Positions 35,469-42,836 of a stretch of DNA of 64,000 nucleotides are shown here, piece by piece. Each line of letters begins with the position of its first letter. Position 1 is the stretch's first letter. The DNA is taken from positions 62,001-126,000 of the forward strand of contig CACHCA010000004.1 in assembly GCA_902578265.1 (NCBI GenBank), in the 5' to 3' direction. This stretch comes from an uncultured Pelagibacteraceae bacterium. GTDB lineage: Bacteria; Pseudomonadota; Alphaproteobacteria; Pelagibacterales; Pelagibacteraceae. The notes under the pieces were generated by a model. That model saw only the letters and a list, made by a program, of their open reading frames with translations. It was not told the DNA's origin and made no database searches. A program made the position numbers and the translations under genes.

Positions 35469-36214
35469 TATTTACGATATTTTTTCATTGCCGCATTGGC
35501 TAATATCAAATTTGGATCCAAAAAAATTTTTGAAGTTTTTATTTTTTTAAAAGATTTGAATGCAAATATGGCTATCGGTAATTCAGTACACCCTAAAATT
35601 ATCTTTTTACATTTTTTTTTAATCAAATAATTTATAGCTGGTTTAATAATTTTGCTGGCAGCTTTTACGTTTCCCATTTTGACAAATTTTATTGCTTTAT
35701 TTACGGAATTTTTTTGTAAAGAAACATTTGGAAAAACAAGATTATAATTTTTATCAAAAAACTTATTGTAAACACCAGTGTTTAAAGTACCCTCTGTTGC
35801 CAATAGTCCAATTGATGAATTTTTCTTACATGTTTTTTTTGTGTGAATAAATACCTCTTTGGGCATGTTTATAATTGGTAATTTTATTCTATTTCTTAAA
35901 TCATCATACCAATAGTGTGCTGTATTACACGGAATAACAATAAACTTACATTTACTTTTTTTAAGTATATTACATCCATTTAATAGACTTTTTAATACCA
36001 ATGAGTATTTTTTTTCAATTTTTTTATTTTTTTTCCGATTTGATAAATTCTTAGTTTGAACACCTATTGACTCTGGTCTTCCAGGAATATTTGATTTGTT
36101 GAAAAGAAGAAATAATGGATATTCTTGATCAATCTTTCCTCTATAAAGAATCGCAAGTTTATTACAAAAGTCTAGGCCAGCTTGTGTGCCCATGCCACCT
36201 AAAATTCCAATCAT
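35468..36214 (-). CDS. Aspartate/glutamate racemase family protein
   Basis: A 248-aa cofactor-independent racemase. Both catalytic cysteines of the family are visible: VIPCNTAHYWYDDL near residue 98 and ILGCTELPIAIFA near 211; the N-terminus has IGILGGMGTQAG, typical of aspartate racemase. It could make D-Asp or D-Glu, or belong to the related hydantoin or maleate isomerase branches, which the motif after each Cys argues against. The downstream hypothetical gene is translationally coupled. Confidence 0.82.
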   Translation of the reverse strand: MIGILGGMGTQAGLDFCNKLAILYRGKIDQEYPLFLLFNKSNIPGRPESIGVQTKNLSNRKKNKKIEKKYSLVLKSLLNGCNILKKSKCKFIVIPCNTAHYWYDDLRNRIKLPIINMPKEVFIHTKKTCKKNSSIGLLATEGTLNTGVYNKFFDKNYNLVFPNVSLQKNSVNKAIKFVKMGNVKAASKIIKPAINYLIKKKCKKIILGCTELPIAIFAFKSFKKIKTSKIFLDPNLILANAAMKKYRK

Positions 36215-36246
36215 TCTATTTTTATTTTATTGATTTTAAATTTTTC

Positions 36247-36300
36247 TTATTGGCTACAAATATACAAATATTGTCAAATTGTAAATCTTATAGCCAATAG
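36247..36300. repeat. Inverted repeat between csp and the racemase gene
   Basis: TATTGGCTA (36248-36256) and TAGCCAATA (36291-36299) are perfect complements with 34 bases between them. On the minus strand the spacer contains a perfect TTGACA. It lies after the csp stop and before the racemase start, so it may end the csp transcript, hold the racemase promoter, or be an operator. Confidence 0.4.
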
Positions 36301-36315
36301 TCTATTTAATGAAAA

Positions 36316-36522
36316 TTATGCAGTTTTTAAGTTAACTGCTGAAGGACCTTTGGGACCATCTTCAACATCGAAAGTCAAAGCTTGACCCTCATCTAAACCG
36401 TTCATACCAGCATCTCTTACAGCTGAAACATGTACAAACACATCTTTTTCTTTATCATCTCTTTCAATAAAACCAAAGCCTTTGGTTGGATTGAACCACT
36501 TTACTTTTCCTTGTAGACTCAT
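36316..36522 (-). CDS. cspA: Cold-shock domain protein
   Basis: A 68-aa single cold-shock domain protein. Starts [23 protein letters not shown] with RNP1 (KGFGFI) and RNP2 (VFVHVSA) intact. Such proteins bind single-stranded nucleic acids and act as RNA chaperones. It is monocistronic, with a 117-bp leader that contains a 9-bp inverted repeat (36553-36576). The paralog number cannot be seen, so the cspA label is by family. Confidence 0.95.
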   Translation of the reverse strand: MSLQGKVKWFNPTKGFGFIERDDKEKDVFVHVSAVRDAGMNGLDEGQALTFDVEDGPKGPSAVNLKTA

Positions 36523-36552
36523 ATTTTTCTTCTTACTTTTTTGTTTGTTAAT

Positions 36553-36576
36553 TTATTACTTATATTTAAGTAATAA
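36553..36576. repeat. Inverted repeat in the csp leader
   Basis: TTATTACTT (36553-36561) and AAGTAATAA (36568-36576) form a 9-bp stem with a 6-base loop, 30 bases before the csp ATG. Such a weak AT stem would melt or form with temperature, as in known csp leaders; here this is only suggestive. Confidence 0.4.
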
Positions 36577-36639
36577 TGACTTTCTTTATAATTTAATCAG
36601 TTTTGTCAACAAAATAGATCAATACTTAAAATTTAGTTT

Positions 36640-37107
36640 TTAAGTGTTGTTTATTAACTTTGATAAATAAATAGAATTTTTATCCTCTTTATAGTGAGCA
36701 AACGGTTTACAAGGCTTAAATCCACATAAATCAAATAATTTTCTTGCTGGTTTAAAGAATATTCCTGCTCCGGTTTCTATGCTAATTCTTTTAATATTTA
36801 ATTTTTTAGCTTCATCAAACAAATGATCTATAAGTTTTATTCCATTCCCTTTATTCCTAAAATCATCATGTAATCTTATTGATTTAAATTCACCATGATC
36901 TTTTTCTAAAATTTTAAGAGCACCACATCCTATTAATTTATCATCATCCCACAAGCTCCAAAACTTAATAGATGGTACTTTTAAACCTTCGATATCCAAA
37001 ACATGAGCACTTCCCTCAGGAGAAGCAGCCCTTAGTTCTATAAAATGTTTTTTTAAAAGTTCATTAACATCTGAATTTTCGAAGTTTCCCTCAATAGTTT
37101 TAAACAT
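36640..37107 (-). CDS. GNAT family N-acetyltransferase
   Basis: A 155-aa GNAT acetyltransferase. The acetyl-CoA binding loop is RLHDDFRNKGNGIKLIDHL (about residues 77-95, Q/RxxGxG/A type), preceded by the strand IGCGALKIL and followed by RISIETGAG and YxxCGF-like FDLCGFKPC. Length is typical. The acceptor is unknown. It overlaps the purK stop by one base (TAATG), so it is the third gene of a purE-purK-GNAT operon. Confidence 0.85.
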   Translation of the reverse strand: MFKTIEGNFENSDVNELLKKHFIELRAASPEGSAHVLDIEGLKVPSIKFWSLWDDDKLIGCGALKILEKDHGEFKSIRLHDDFRNKGNGIKLIDHLFDEAKKLNIKRISIETGAGIFFKPARKLFDLCGFKPCKPFAHYKEDKNSIYLSKLINNT

Positions 37108-38153
37108 TATAAAATTTTTGTTAAATGACCCATTTTTCTTTTATCTTTTATTTCTTTTTTTTGGTAATCGAAAAAAAACTCATTATCGTTTAAATTTATA
37201 TTTTGTCTATATGGGGTAATTTGATTACCTATAAGATTTATCATTTCTGCATTATGTAATTTCTTTAAGGGGATTTGTTCTAAAGAACAAACTGCTCTTA
37301 TATGATTTTCAAACTGACTAATATTGAAAGCATTAATAGTTAAATGGCCAGAATTATGAACTCTGGGTGCAATTTCATTCACATATAGATTATCATTTCT
37401 ATCAATAAAAAATTCTACACAAAGTGTACCAATGTATTTTAATTCCTCGGAAATTTGCTTACTCCACTCTCTAGATTGATCAACAAGTTTATTGCTAATA
37501 TCAGCAGGGATTTTAGATTTCTTTAAAATTTGGTTCTCATGAATATTTTCGATTGCCTCATAAATTTCGTATCTGTTGTTACCAAATCTTGTAATTATAA
37601 CCGAGATTTCTTTTTTTAATTTAACTAGTTTTTCAAGAATATATTCTTTTGAAAAATCTATATTTAATCCATTTAACTCATTTGGTGATTTAATCGGATA
37701 TTGACCTTTTCCGTCGTAACCCATAGTTGCTGTTTTTAAAATTCCTGGCAAAAAATCACCAAGGGTCTCTAAATCTGATTTTTTTTCTATACTTACATAT
37801 CTTGTAGTTCTGATATTTAATTTATTCACAAAATCTTTTTCAGCTAAACGATGTTGTATTAATCTATTTATCGATGGCTTTGGATTTACTGTTTTGAATT
37901 TATTTATTTCATTTAAAGTTTCATAAGGAATATTTTCAAATTCATAAGTAACTATACTTACCTTTTTTGCAAAATCGTTAATTTTATTTTTATCTTTGTA
38001 ATCACCAAACATGAATTCATCACAGAAATTTTGTGCAGGTGCATCTTGATCATCTGAGTAAATCAAAGTTTTGATATTTAATTTTTTTGCCGCAACTGAC
38101 AACATACTACCTAATTGACCACCACCAAGAATTCCTAATCTAATTTCAGACAT
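37107..38153 (-). CDS. purK: N5-carboxyaminoimidazole ribonucleotide synthase
   Basis: A 348-aa ATP-grasp enzyme. It begins MSEIRLGILGGGQLGSMLSVAA, the PurK N-terminal fold, and shows TATMGYDGKGQYPI and the ATP-grasp end VNEIAPRVHNSGHLTINA. It carboxylates aminoimidazole ribonucleotide in purine synthesis together with PurE. The longer open frame to 38282 is not used: the ATG at 38153 lies 4 bases after the purE stop. Confidence 0.93.
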   Translation of the reverse strand: MSEIRLGILGGGQLGSMLSVAAKKLNIKTLIYSDDQDAPAQNFCDEFMFGDYKDKNKINDFAKKVSIVTYEFENIPYETLNEINKFKTVNPKPSINRLIQHRLAEKDFVNKLNIRTTRYVSIEKKSDLETLGDFLPGILKTATMGYDGKGQYPIKSPNELNGLNIDFSKEYILEKLVKLKKEISVIITRFGNNRYEIYEAIENIHENQILKKSKIPADISNKLVDQSREWSKQISEELKYIGTLCVEFFIDRNDNLYVNEIAPRVHNSGHLTINAFNISQFENHIRAVCSLEQIPLKKLHNAEMINLIGNQITPYRQNINLNDNEFFFDYQKKEIKDKRKMGHLTKIL

Positions 38154-38157
38154 TGAA

Positions 38158-38646
38158 TTATTTTGGATTTTTTTTAACTGATTTTGTTTGAGAAAATCTC
38201 CAACTTCTAAGTTTAGATTTAACGCTAGGATTATTATTAGAAATAATTGAAGCAGCAAGTATAGCTGCATTAATTGCTCCATCTTCTCCTATCGCTAAAG
38301 TCCCCACAGGAATTCCTTTTGGCATTTGAGCAATAGATAACAAGCTGTCTAAGCCTTTGAGTTTTTTACTCTCAATTGGAACACCTAATACAGGTATTTG
38401 AGTAAGCGCTGCTATCATTCCAGGCAAATGTGCTGAGCCTCCTGCACCTGCAATAATTACCCCAATATTATTTTTTTCTGCATCAGATGCGTACTTATAC
38501 ATTCTCATTGGAGTTCTGTGTGCAGAAATAATCTTTGTTTCCATGGGAACCTTAAGTTTTTTTAAAATTTGTTTTGCTAATTTCATTGTTTTAAAGTCAG
38601 ATTGACTGCCCATCACTATTGAAACTTTCAGATTTTTTTTATTCAT
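38158..38646 (-). CDS. purE: N5-carboxyaminoimidazole ribonucleotide mutase
   Basis: A 162-aa class I PurE. Family marks are VSIVMGSQSDFKTM at the N-terminus, ISAHRTPMRMYKYA with the catalytic His, and IAGAGGSAHLPGMIAALT. It moves the carboxylate made by PurK to give CAIR. First gene of the purE-purK-GNAT operon, divergent from the M19-like gene over a 99-bp region that contains nested TTGAAA/TTTCAA dyads. Confidence 0.95.
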   Translation of the reverse strand: MNKKNLKVSIVMGSQSDFKTMKLAKQILKKLKVPMETKIISAHRTPMRMYKYASDAEKNNIGVIIAGAGGSAHLPGMIAALTQIPVLGVPIESKKLKGLDSLLSIAQMPKGIPVGTLAIGEDGAINAAILAASIISNNNPSVKSKLRSWRFSQTKSVKKNPK

Positions 38647-38653
38647 GAATATA

Positions 38654-38697
38654 TTTATTGAAACTTTATTTCAAAAAATTGTTGAAATTTCAATAAA
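38654..38697. promoter_or_regulatory. Nested dyads in the purE / M19-like divergent region
   Basis: TTTATTGAAA (38654-38663) and TTTCAATAAA (38688-38697) are perfect 10-bp complements, and inside them TTTCAA and TTGAAA form a second smaller dyad. The arrangement could be a double operator for a dimeric regulator or a long hairpin in a leader. No regulator is identified. Confidence 0.35.
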
Positions 38698-38745
38698 TTA
38701 ATAGAATTTCAAATTCATATTGATATGGTTTAATAAATCAAACTC

Positions 38746-39711
38746 ATGAAATATAAAATTGATAATTTGCAGTATTGTAATTGGACAAGAGAAGTTTTTG
38801 AAATTAATAGACAAGCTGAGCTAGATGCTGTTCATGTAACAATTGTCTATCATGAGGATTATAATGAATTTTTAAAAGAAATTAAAAAGTGGCAAAAACT
38901 TTTTGAGAAAAATTCAGATTTAATTTTTCAAGGCACAAATTTCAAAGATATTGAAAAAGCTAAATTAGAAAAAAAAACTGCAATTTTTTTTGGATTCCAA
39001 AACTGCTCACCAATTGAGGATGACATATCTTTAGTAGAAAAAGTACATAAACTTGGATGTCGTTTTATGCAATTAACTTATAATAACCAATCTCTTCTAG
39101 CAACTGGCTGTTATGAAAAAATTGATAGTGGAGTAACTAATTTTGGACGTGAAGTCATTAAAGAAATGAACAGAGTTGGAATAGTTATAGATATGTCCCA
39201 TTCTGCTGAAAAAAGTACGTTAGACGCAATTGAAATAAGCGATAAACCAATTGCAATCACACATGCTAACCCAAGCTTTTGGCACGGTGCTAAAAGAAAT
39301 AAATCCAATGAGCTATTAAAAGTTTTAAGTGATAGTGGAGGAATTTTGGGTTTTTCTTTATATCCTCACCATCTAAAGAATAATAGTAATTGTACTTTAG
39401 ATAGCTTTTGTGAAATGATTGCTAGGACGTCAGATATAATGAATATCAAAAATATTGGTATTGGATCAGACTTATGTTTGAATCAGCCTGATGAAATTGT
39501 AGAATGGATGAGGAACGGTACCTGGTCTAAAAATAAAAATTATGGGGAAGGCTCAAAGAACAAACCTGGCTTCCCTAAACAACCAGGTTGGTTTGAGGAT
39601 GCTAGAGGTTTTTTTAATATAGAGAAGGGATTAAGAAAAGTTGGATTTTCTGAGGAAGAAACTAATGGGATATTAGGTAACAATTGGTATAATTTTTATA
39701 GAAATATTTAG
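38746..39711 (+). CDS. M19 membrane-dipeptidase-like protein lacking the N-terminal HxD
   Basis: A 321-aa TIM-barrel protein of the renal dipeptidase (M19) type. Visible metal-site elements are GIVIDMSHSAEKSTLDA (about 144-160), PIAITHANPSFWHGAKRN, and NIGIGSDLCLNQPDE. The first metal-binding HxD near the N-terminus is replaced by IDNLQYCNW. Thus the active site differs from classic dipeptidases and the substrate is open. No signal peptide: cytosolic. First gene of a four-gene cassette, 3 bases before the next start codon. Confidence 0.78.
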   Translation: MKYKIDNLQYCNWTREVFEINRQAELDAVHVTIVYHEDYNEFLKEIKKWQKLFEKNSDLIFQGTNFKDIEKAKLEKKTAIFFGFQNCSPIEDDISLVEKVHKLGCRFMQLTYNNQSLLATGCYEKIDSGVTNFGREVIKEMNRVGIVIDMSHSAEKSTLDAIEISDKPIAITHANPSFWHGAKRNKSNELLKVLSDSGGILGFSLYPHHLKNNSNCTLDSFCEMIARTSDIMNIKNIGIGSDLCLNQPDEIVEWMRNGTWSKNKNYGEGSKNKPGFPKQPGWFEDARGFFNIEKGLRKVGFSEEETNGILGNNWYNFYRNI

Positions 39712-39714
39712 AGT

Positions 39715-41367
39715 ATGAAAGTCGAATTAAGAGATCCAAACATAATAATGAAATTGTCTAGACTAGGGTCTTTTCACCAATCTAAATTATCATTTCTAAG
39801 AAGTTTTTTAAATGAATTCAAAGACTGGGAATACAACAGAGATTTATTTAATTTAGATCCTGGTGGATATGGAGAAGTGATATATTCCTTCAAAAAAAAT
39901 AAAAGAGTTTACTCATTAGTTTGTTTTGCTAACAAGATAGATGATAATGATAGATCAGATAGAGTTATTGCAACAAAATGGGATGCTGCTTTTACTTTGC
40001 ATGATGGGGTTCCCTCAAAAAAAGATATTGAAAGATTAAAGAATGAAGTTCCAAGACAAGAGGTTGGTAGACTTTCATATAAAGAATTAACTTTATCTAG
40101 AGCAAATAAATCAGTTAGAGTTTTTAATCACGTAGTTGAAAATTTAAGCGAAGGTAATCAGCCAGATTTAAATTTATTAGAAAAAGTTGGATACTTATAT
40201 AGAACTACCGCTGTTTATGGTTCCGGAAAGTTTGGTTTAGCAGATAGATTTAGAATTAAAAATAGGGCAGAAATTAATGGACCATTTAGATTAGAGATGA
40301 TGTTGGTCTATTTAGTAAGGCAATTCACTTTTGATCAAGTTAATCATGTAGCAAAGCATAAAAATCCAAAGAAAGCTGTTAACTTAGACCCGAAAATTTG
40401 TAGAAACCTTGGCATTGGAAATTCAACTGGACTAGGAATGGCACCTTTTATTGTAAATCATCCTACCTTGTTAAATAATTGGATCTTATCAAGAGAAATC
40501 GCATTAAAAGAAATTAGAGAAATTAAAAATGTAAATTCAAAAGATTCAGATTTATTCAAAAAATGTGTCAAAGGTTCCTTAAAAAATATTACAAGTTGGA
40601 ATTCTGAAAGTGAATTTCAAATAAAAAAAATAAATTCACTACTTTTTAATGTAAAAAAATTTTTAGAATTTATCGAAAATCAATTAGATTTTACAACTCC
40701 GTATCCTTTCAACCAAATATATTTATGGTTAGAGAAAGAAACTTGTGAAGAAACTATTGAGTATATCGTGTCTATGATGATGGAACCTTTTGATAAAATT
40801 GTTCAGCCATTAATAAAAAAAATGAGCTCAGATGAGGAAAAGTATTTTAGAATTCCCACAGAACGAACAGTTTTAGATCTTAAAAATATTTTAAAGCAAA
40901 GATATCCAGATATTCTTAAGATTGATTTCAAAGATAAATCAAATTTAAGAAATTTTTGGTTTATTTCTAAAAATAAGGAAGAGCCTAGGTATGCAGATCG
41001 TTTTGAGGAAGGAGGTGCAGAATTAGAGCAACCTCTTGCAATTGCTAGAGATATTAAAAAACTAAATGATCAGTTAATTTCATGTAAAGATGATTTAACT
41101 ATTGATAGATTTTTGATGAATAATGCAGATTTAAGACATGTTGTAAGACGCGCATTTATTGTTGAAAAATTTCCATATGCTGAAATTCAAGATAATACAA
41201 TTAATGAAAACGTTGTCCCAATCGATATGCTACGATTAAAGTTATCTTTTTTTGGTGCACTAAAATTTGATCCTAGATCAGATAAGTGGTTAAGAATTTG
41301 CATGTTTCAAGGAGCACCACTTCCACATGAATTAAAAGATTATAATCAGCATTGGGTCTATCGTTGA
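39715..41367 (+). CDS. Uncharacterised 550-aa protein in the M19/DUF3726 cassette
   Basis: A large soluble protein with no signal or membrane helix and no motif I can link to a known enzyme. Conserved-looking stretches are LDPGGYGEVIYSF, VIATKWDAAFTLHDGVPS, VPRQEVGRLSYKEL, LGIGNSTGLGMAPFIVNHP and the Asp/Glu-rich RYADRFEEGGAELEQPLA. Trp/Pro-rich segments and the closing APLPHELKDYNQHWVYR suggest a folded enzyme rather than a structural protein. It lies 3 bases after the dipeptidase-like gene and 9 before the DUF3726 gene, so its function is probably tied to theirs. Confidence 0.75.
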   Translation: MKVELRDPNIIMKLSRLGSFHQSKLSFLRSFLNEFKDWEYNRDLFNLDPGGYGEVIYSFKKNKRVYSLVCFANKIDDNDRSDRVIATKWDAAFTLHDGVPSKKDIERLKNEVPRQEVGRLSYKELTLSRANKSVRVFNHVVENLSEGNQPDLNLLEKVGYLYRTTAVYGSGKFGLADRFRIKNRAEINGPFRLEMMLVYLVRQFTFDQVNHVAKHKNPKKAVNLDPKICRNLGIGNSTGLGMAPFIVNHPTLLNNWILSREIALKEIREIKNVNSKDSDLFKKCVKGSLKNITSWNSESEFQIKKINSLLFNVKKFLEFIENQLDFTTPYPFNQIYLWLEKETCEETIEYIVSMMMEPFDKIVQPLIKKMSSDEEKYFRIPTERTVLDLKNILKQRYPDILKIDFKDKSNLRNFWFISKNKEEPRYADRFEEGGAELEQPLAIARDIKKLNDQLISCKDDLTIDRFLMNNADLRHVVRRAFIVEKFPYAEIQDNTINENVVPIDMLRLKLSFFGALKFDPRSDKWLRICMFQGAPLPHELKDYNQHWVYR

Positions 41368-41376
41368 TTAAATTTT

Positions 41377-41988
41377 ATGAAATCTTTGAGTGAAATTGAA
41401 ACAACCTCTAAACGCGCAAGTAGAGCATTAGGTTATTCTTGGGGAATAAGTGAAGAAGTTGGAAAAAGTGTAAGATTACTAGAAATGTTTAACTTTGAGG
41501 GAATTAAAAATTTAAATAAATATTTAAAAGAAAAAAAAGACAAAAAGTTTGAGAATCTTAATCTAATTAATGAAAATAATGAATGTTCTGAATTTTCTTA
41601 CTGCCCAATTATTTTAGGTGTAAGTTTTTTAGATCAAATTAAAAAAATTGAAAAAATTAAAACTATTAATTTTTCCAAAATTGCATATCCATTACTATTT
41701 TTACCCTTTCTTAGTAGAAGCTCAGAGGTTATTGGTAAAAAAATTTTTTTTAAGTTTGAAAAAAACGAATTTCTATTAAATATAAATGTTAATATTTCCA
41801 CAAACTTGTTAAATAAAAATTGTCCAAATATTGCAAACAACGTAGAGGTAAAAATTTTAGAAAATAATGACAATTTTACCGAACAAGATTGGAAAAGTTT
41901 ATATCAATTATCAGAAAAAACTTTTGTTGAAGAAACAGAAAGTTTAAAAAAAGGTGCTGCAGGGGCGGGTTTAACTGATAATGACTGA
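41377..41988 (+). CDS. DUF3726-like protein
   Basis: A 203-aa protein that begins SLSEIETTSKRASRALGYSWGISEEVGKSVRLL and ends GAAGAGLTDND, both of which I associate with DUF3726. The centre is Lys/Asn/Ile-rich and less conserved. The invariant Gly/Asp-rich tail may be an active-site or processing element. It has no signal or membrane segment. It overlaps the next small gene by 8 bp. Function of the family is not known to me. Confidence 0.7.
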   Translation: MKSLSEIETTSKRASRALGYSWGISEEVGKSVRLLEMFNFEGIKNLNKYLKEKKDKKFENLNLINENNECSEFSYCPIILGVSFLDQIKKIEKIKTINFSKIAYPLLFLPFLSRSSEVIGKKIFFKFEKNEFLLNINVNISTNLLNKNCPNIANNVEVKILENNDNFTEQDWKSLYQLSEKTFVEETESLKKGAAGAGLTDND

Positions 41989-42151
41989 AGATGATAATAT
42001 AAAAGATCAGCATAACACAAACGCTGATGAGTTAAATGATATCTGTGATGAATGTAAAAAAACTGATGAAAGTGTTACCCAAAATTTAATTTTGACTGGA
42101 TTTAAAATTTGCAAATCATGCAGGGTTTCGAAAACAATCTTTCCAATTTAG
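41981..42151 (+). CDS. 56-aa CxxC/CxxC zinc-ribbon-like protein
   Basis: A short gene whose ATG lies within the end of the DUF3726 frame (ATGACTGA overlap). The product has an acidic N-terminus and two Cys pairs, ICDEC (about residues 22-26) and ICKSC (about 43-47), 17 residues apart, the layout of a small zinc ribbon. It could be a metal-binding partner of the three upstream gene products. It ends 4 bp inside the convergent YIP1-like gene. Supported by overlap, codon use and paired cysteines; not by homology. Confidence 0.6.
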   Translation: MTEDDNIKDQHNTNADELNDICDECKKTDESVTQNLILTGFKICKSCRVSKTIFPI

Positions 42152-42690
42152 ATACTATTTATTGGTAAAGCATTCATTCTACTCATAACAAAAGATATTG
42201 ATAAAAAAGCAATAATTAAAAATGATAAAAATATTATGCCAAACGCTTTAAAATTAGATTTTAAATTTAAAATTTGTTTAGTTGAAATAATTAAACTTGC
42301 AAAAATCCAGAATTGAGTAAGAAAAATGATTGGTATCATTAATTCGGGGGTTAATGCAAAAAATCTTAGTAAACCTGGGGAATGAGCAAAACCAACCGCT
42401 ACCAGAACTTTTTTAAAAGGTACTTTTGTTTGTTTATCTGGAAATAATTTTACACCAATCACATAAATAAAAATTGCCCAAATGAACCATGTTAAAATTG
42501 CCGTAAGACCAGACATACCTATAGCTGTTTTTACCACAGTATTTGCAGCCACAGCTCCAGCTACACCATCTAATATCATTATTAAACCCGCAAAATATAT
42601 CGCAGCTTCACCAAAATTTTTATTATCACTATAAAGTGTTTTATCTAATTTTATAGATTTAAAAATTATATTTAAAAATTCAGCAAACAT
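42148..42690 (-). CDS. YIP1 family membrane protein
   Basis: A 180-aa inner-membrane protein with about five hydrophobic helices. The plan (helix pair, an AGAVAAN turn, FIWAIFIYVIGVKLF, then VPFKKVLVAVGFAHSPGLLRF) matches the bacterial YIP1 domain, in which the FAHSPxxL segment is typical. Function of bacterial YIP1 proteins is not known. It is preceded by a tiny membrane gene whose frame overlaps its start. Confidence 0.75.
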   Translation of the reverse strand: MFAEFLNIIFKSIKLDKTLYSDNKNFGEAAIYFAGLIMILDGVAGAVAANTVVKTAIGMSGLTAILTWFIWAIFIYVIGVKLFPDKQTKVPFKKVLVAVGFAHSPGLLRFFALTPELMIPIIFLTQFWIFASLIISTKQILNLKSNFKAFGIIFLSFLIIAFLSISFVMSRMNALPINSI

Positions 42691-42795
42691 TTATTTTTTT
42701 TTATTTTTTTGTTCTTTGTAAGATACAATTAATGGAAATAGTAATAATGCAATAGCGATGATAATGCAAACTGCAATAATGAAACTCTTTGTCAT
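42679..42795 (-). CDS. Tiny membrane peptide gene (38 aa)
   Basis: ATG at 42795 opens a 38-codon frame encoding one hydrophobic helix (residues 5-25, FIIAVCIIIAIALLLFPLIV) and a Lys-rich tail. It overlaps the YIP1 start by 12 bp in another frame, so it may be coupled to it. Tiny single-helix proteins of this kind are common in SAR11. The long A-run near the end makes the exact C-terminus sensitive to sequencing error. Confidence 0.45.
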
Positions 42796-42803
42796 TTATG
42801 ATT

Positions 42804-42826
42804 AAAAGGGGAGCACAAACTCCCCT
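42804..42826 (-). terminator. Rho-independent terminator after the GcvT-like gene
   Basis: On the minus strand AGGGGAG (42826-42820 read back) and CTCCCCT (42813-42807) form a 7-bp GC-rich stem with a 6-base loop, then four T residues. It lies 11 bases after the stop of the GcvT-like gene and before the tiny membrane gene. Confidence 0.75.
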
Positions 42827-42836
42827 AAAAAAATAA

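Noticed and set aside
42679-42711. A frameshift reading of the tiny membrane gene ending just before the YIP1 start
   Set aside because: Counting the A-runs gives a frame that passes the YIP1 ATG and stops 12 bases inside it; a different end would need a length error in the run.
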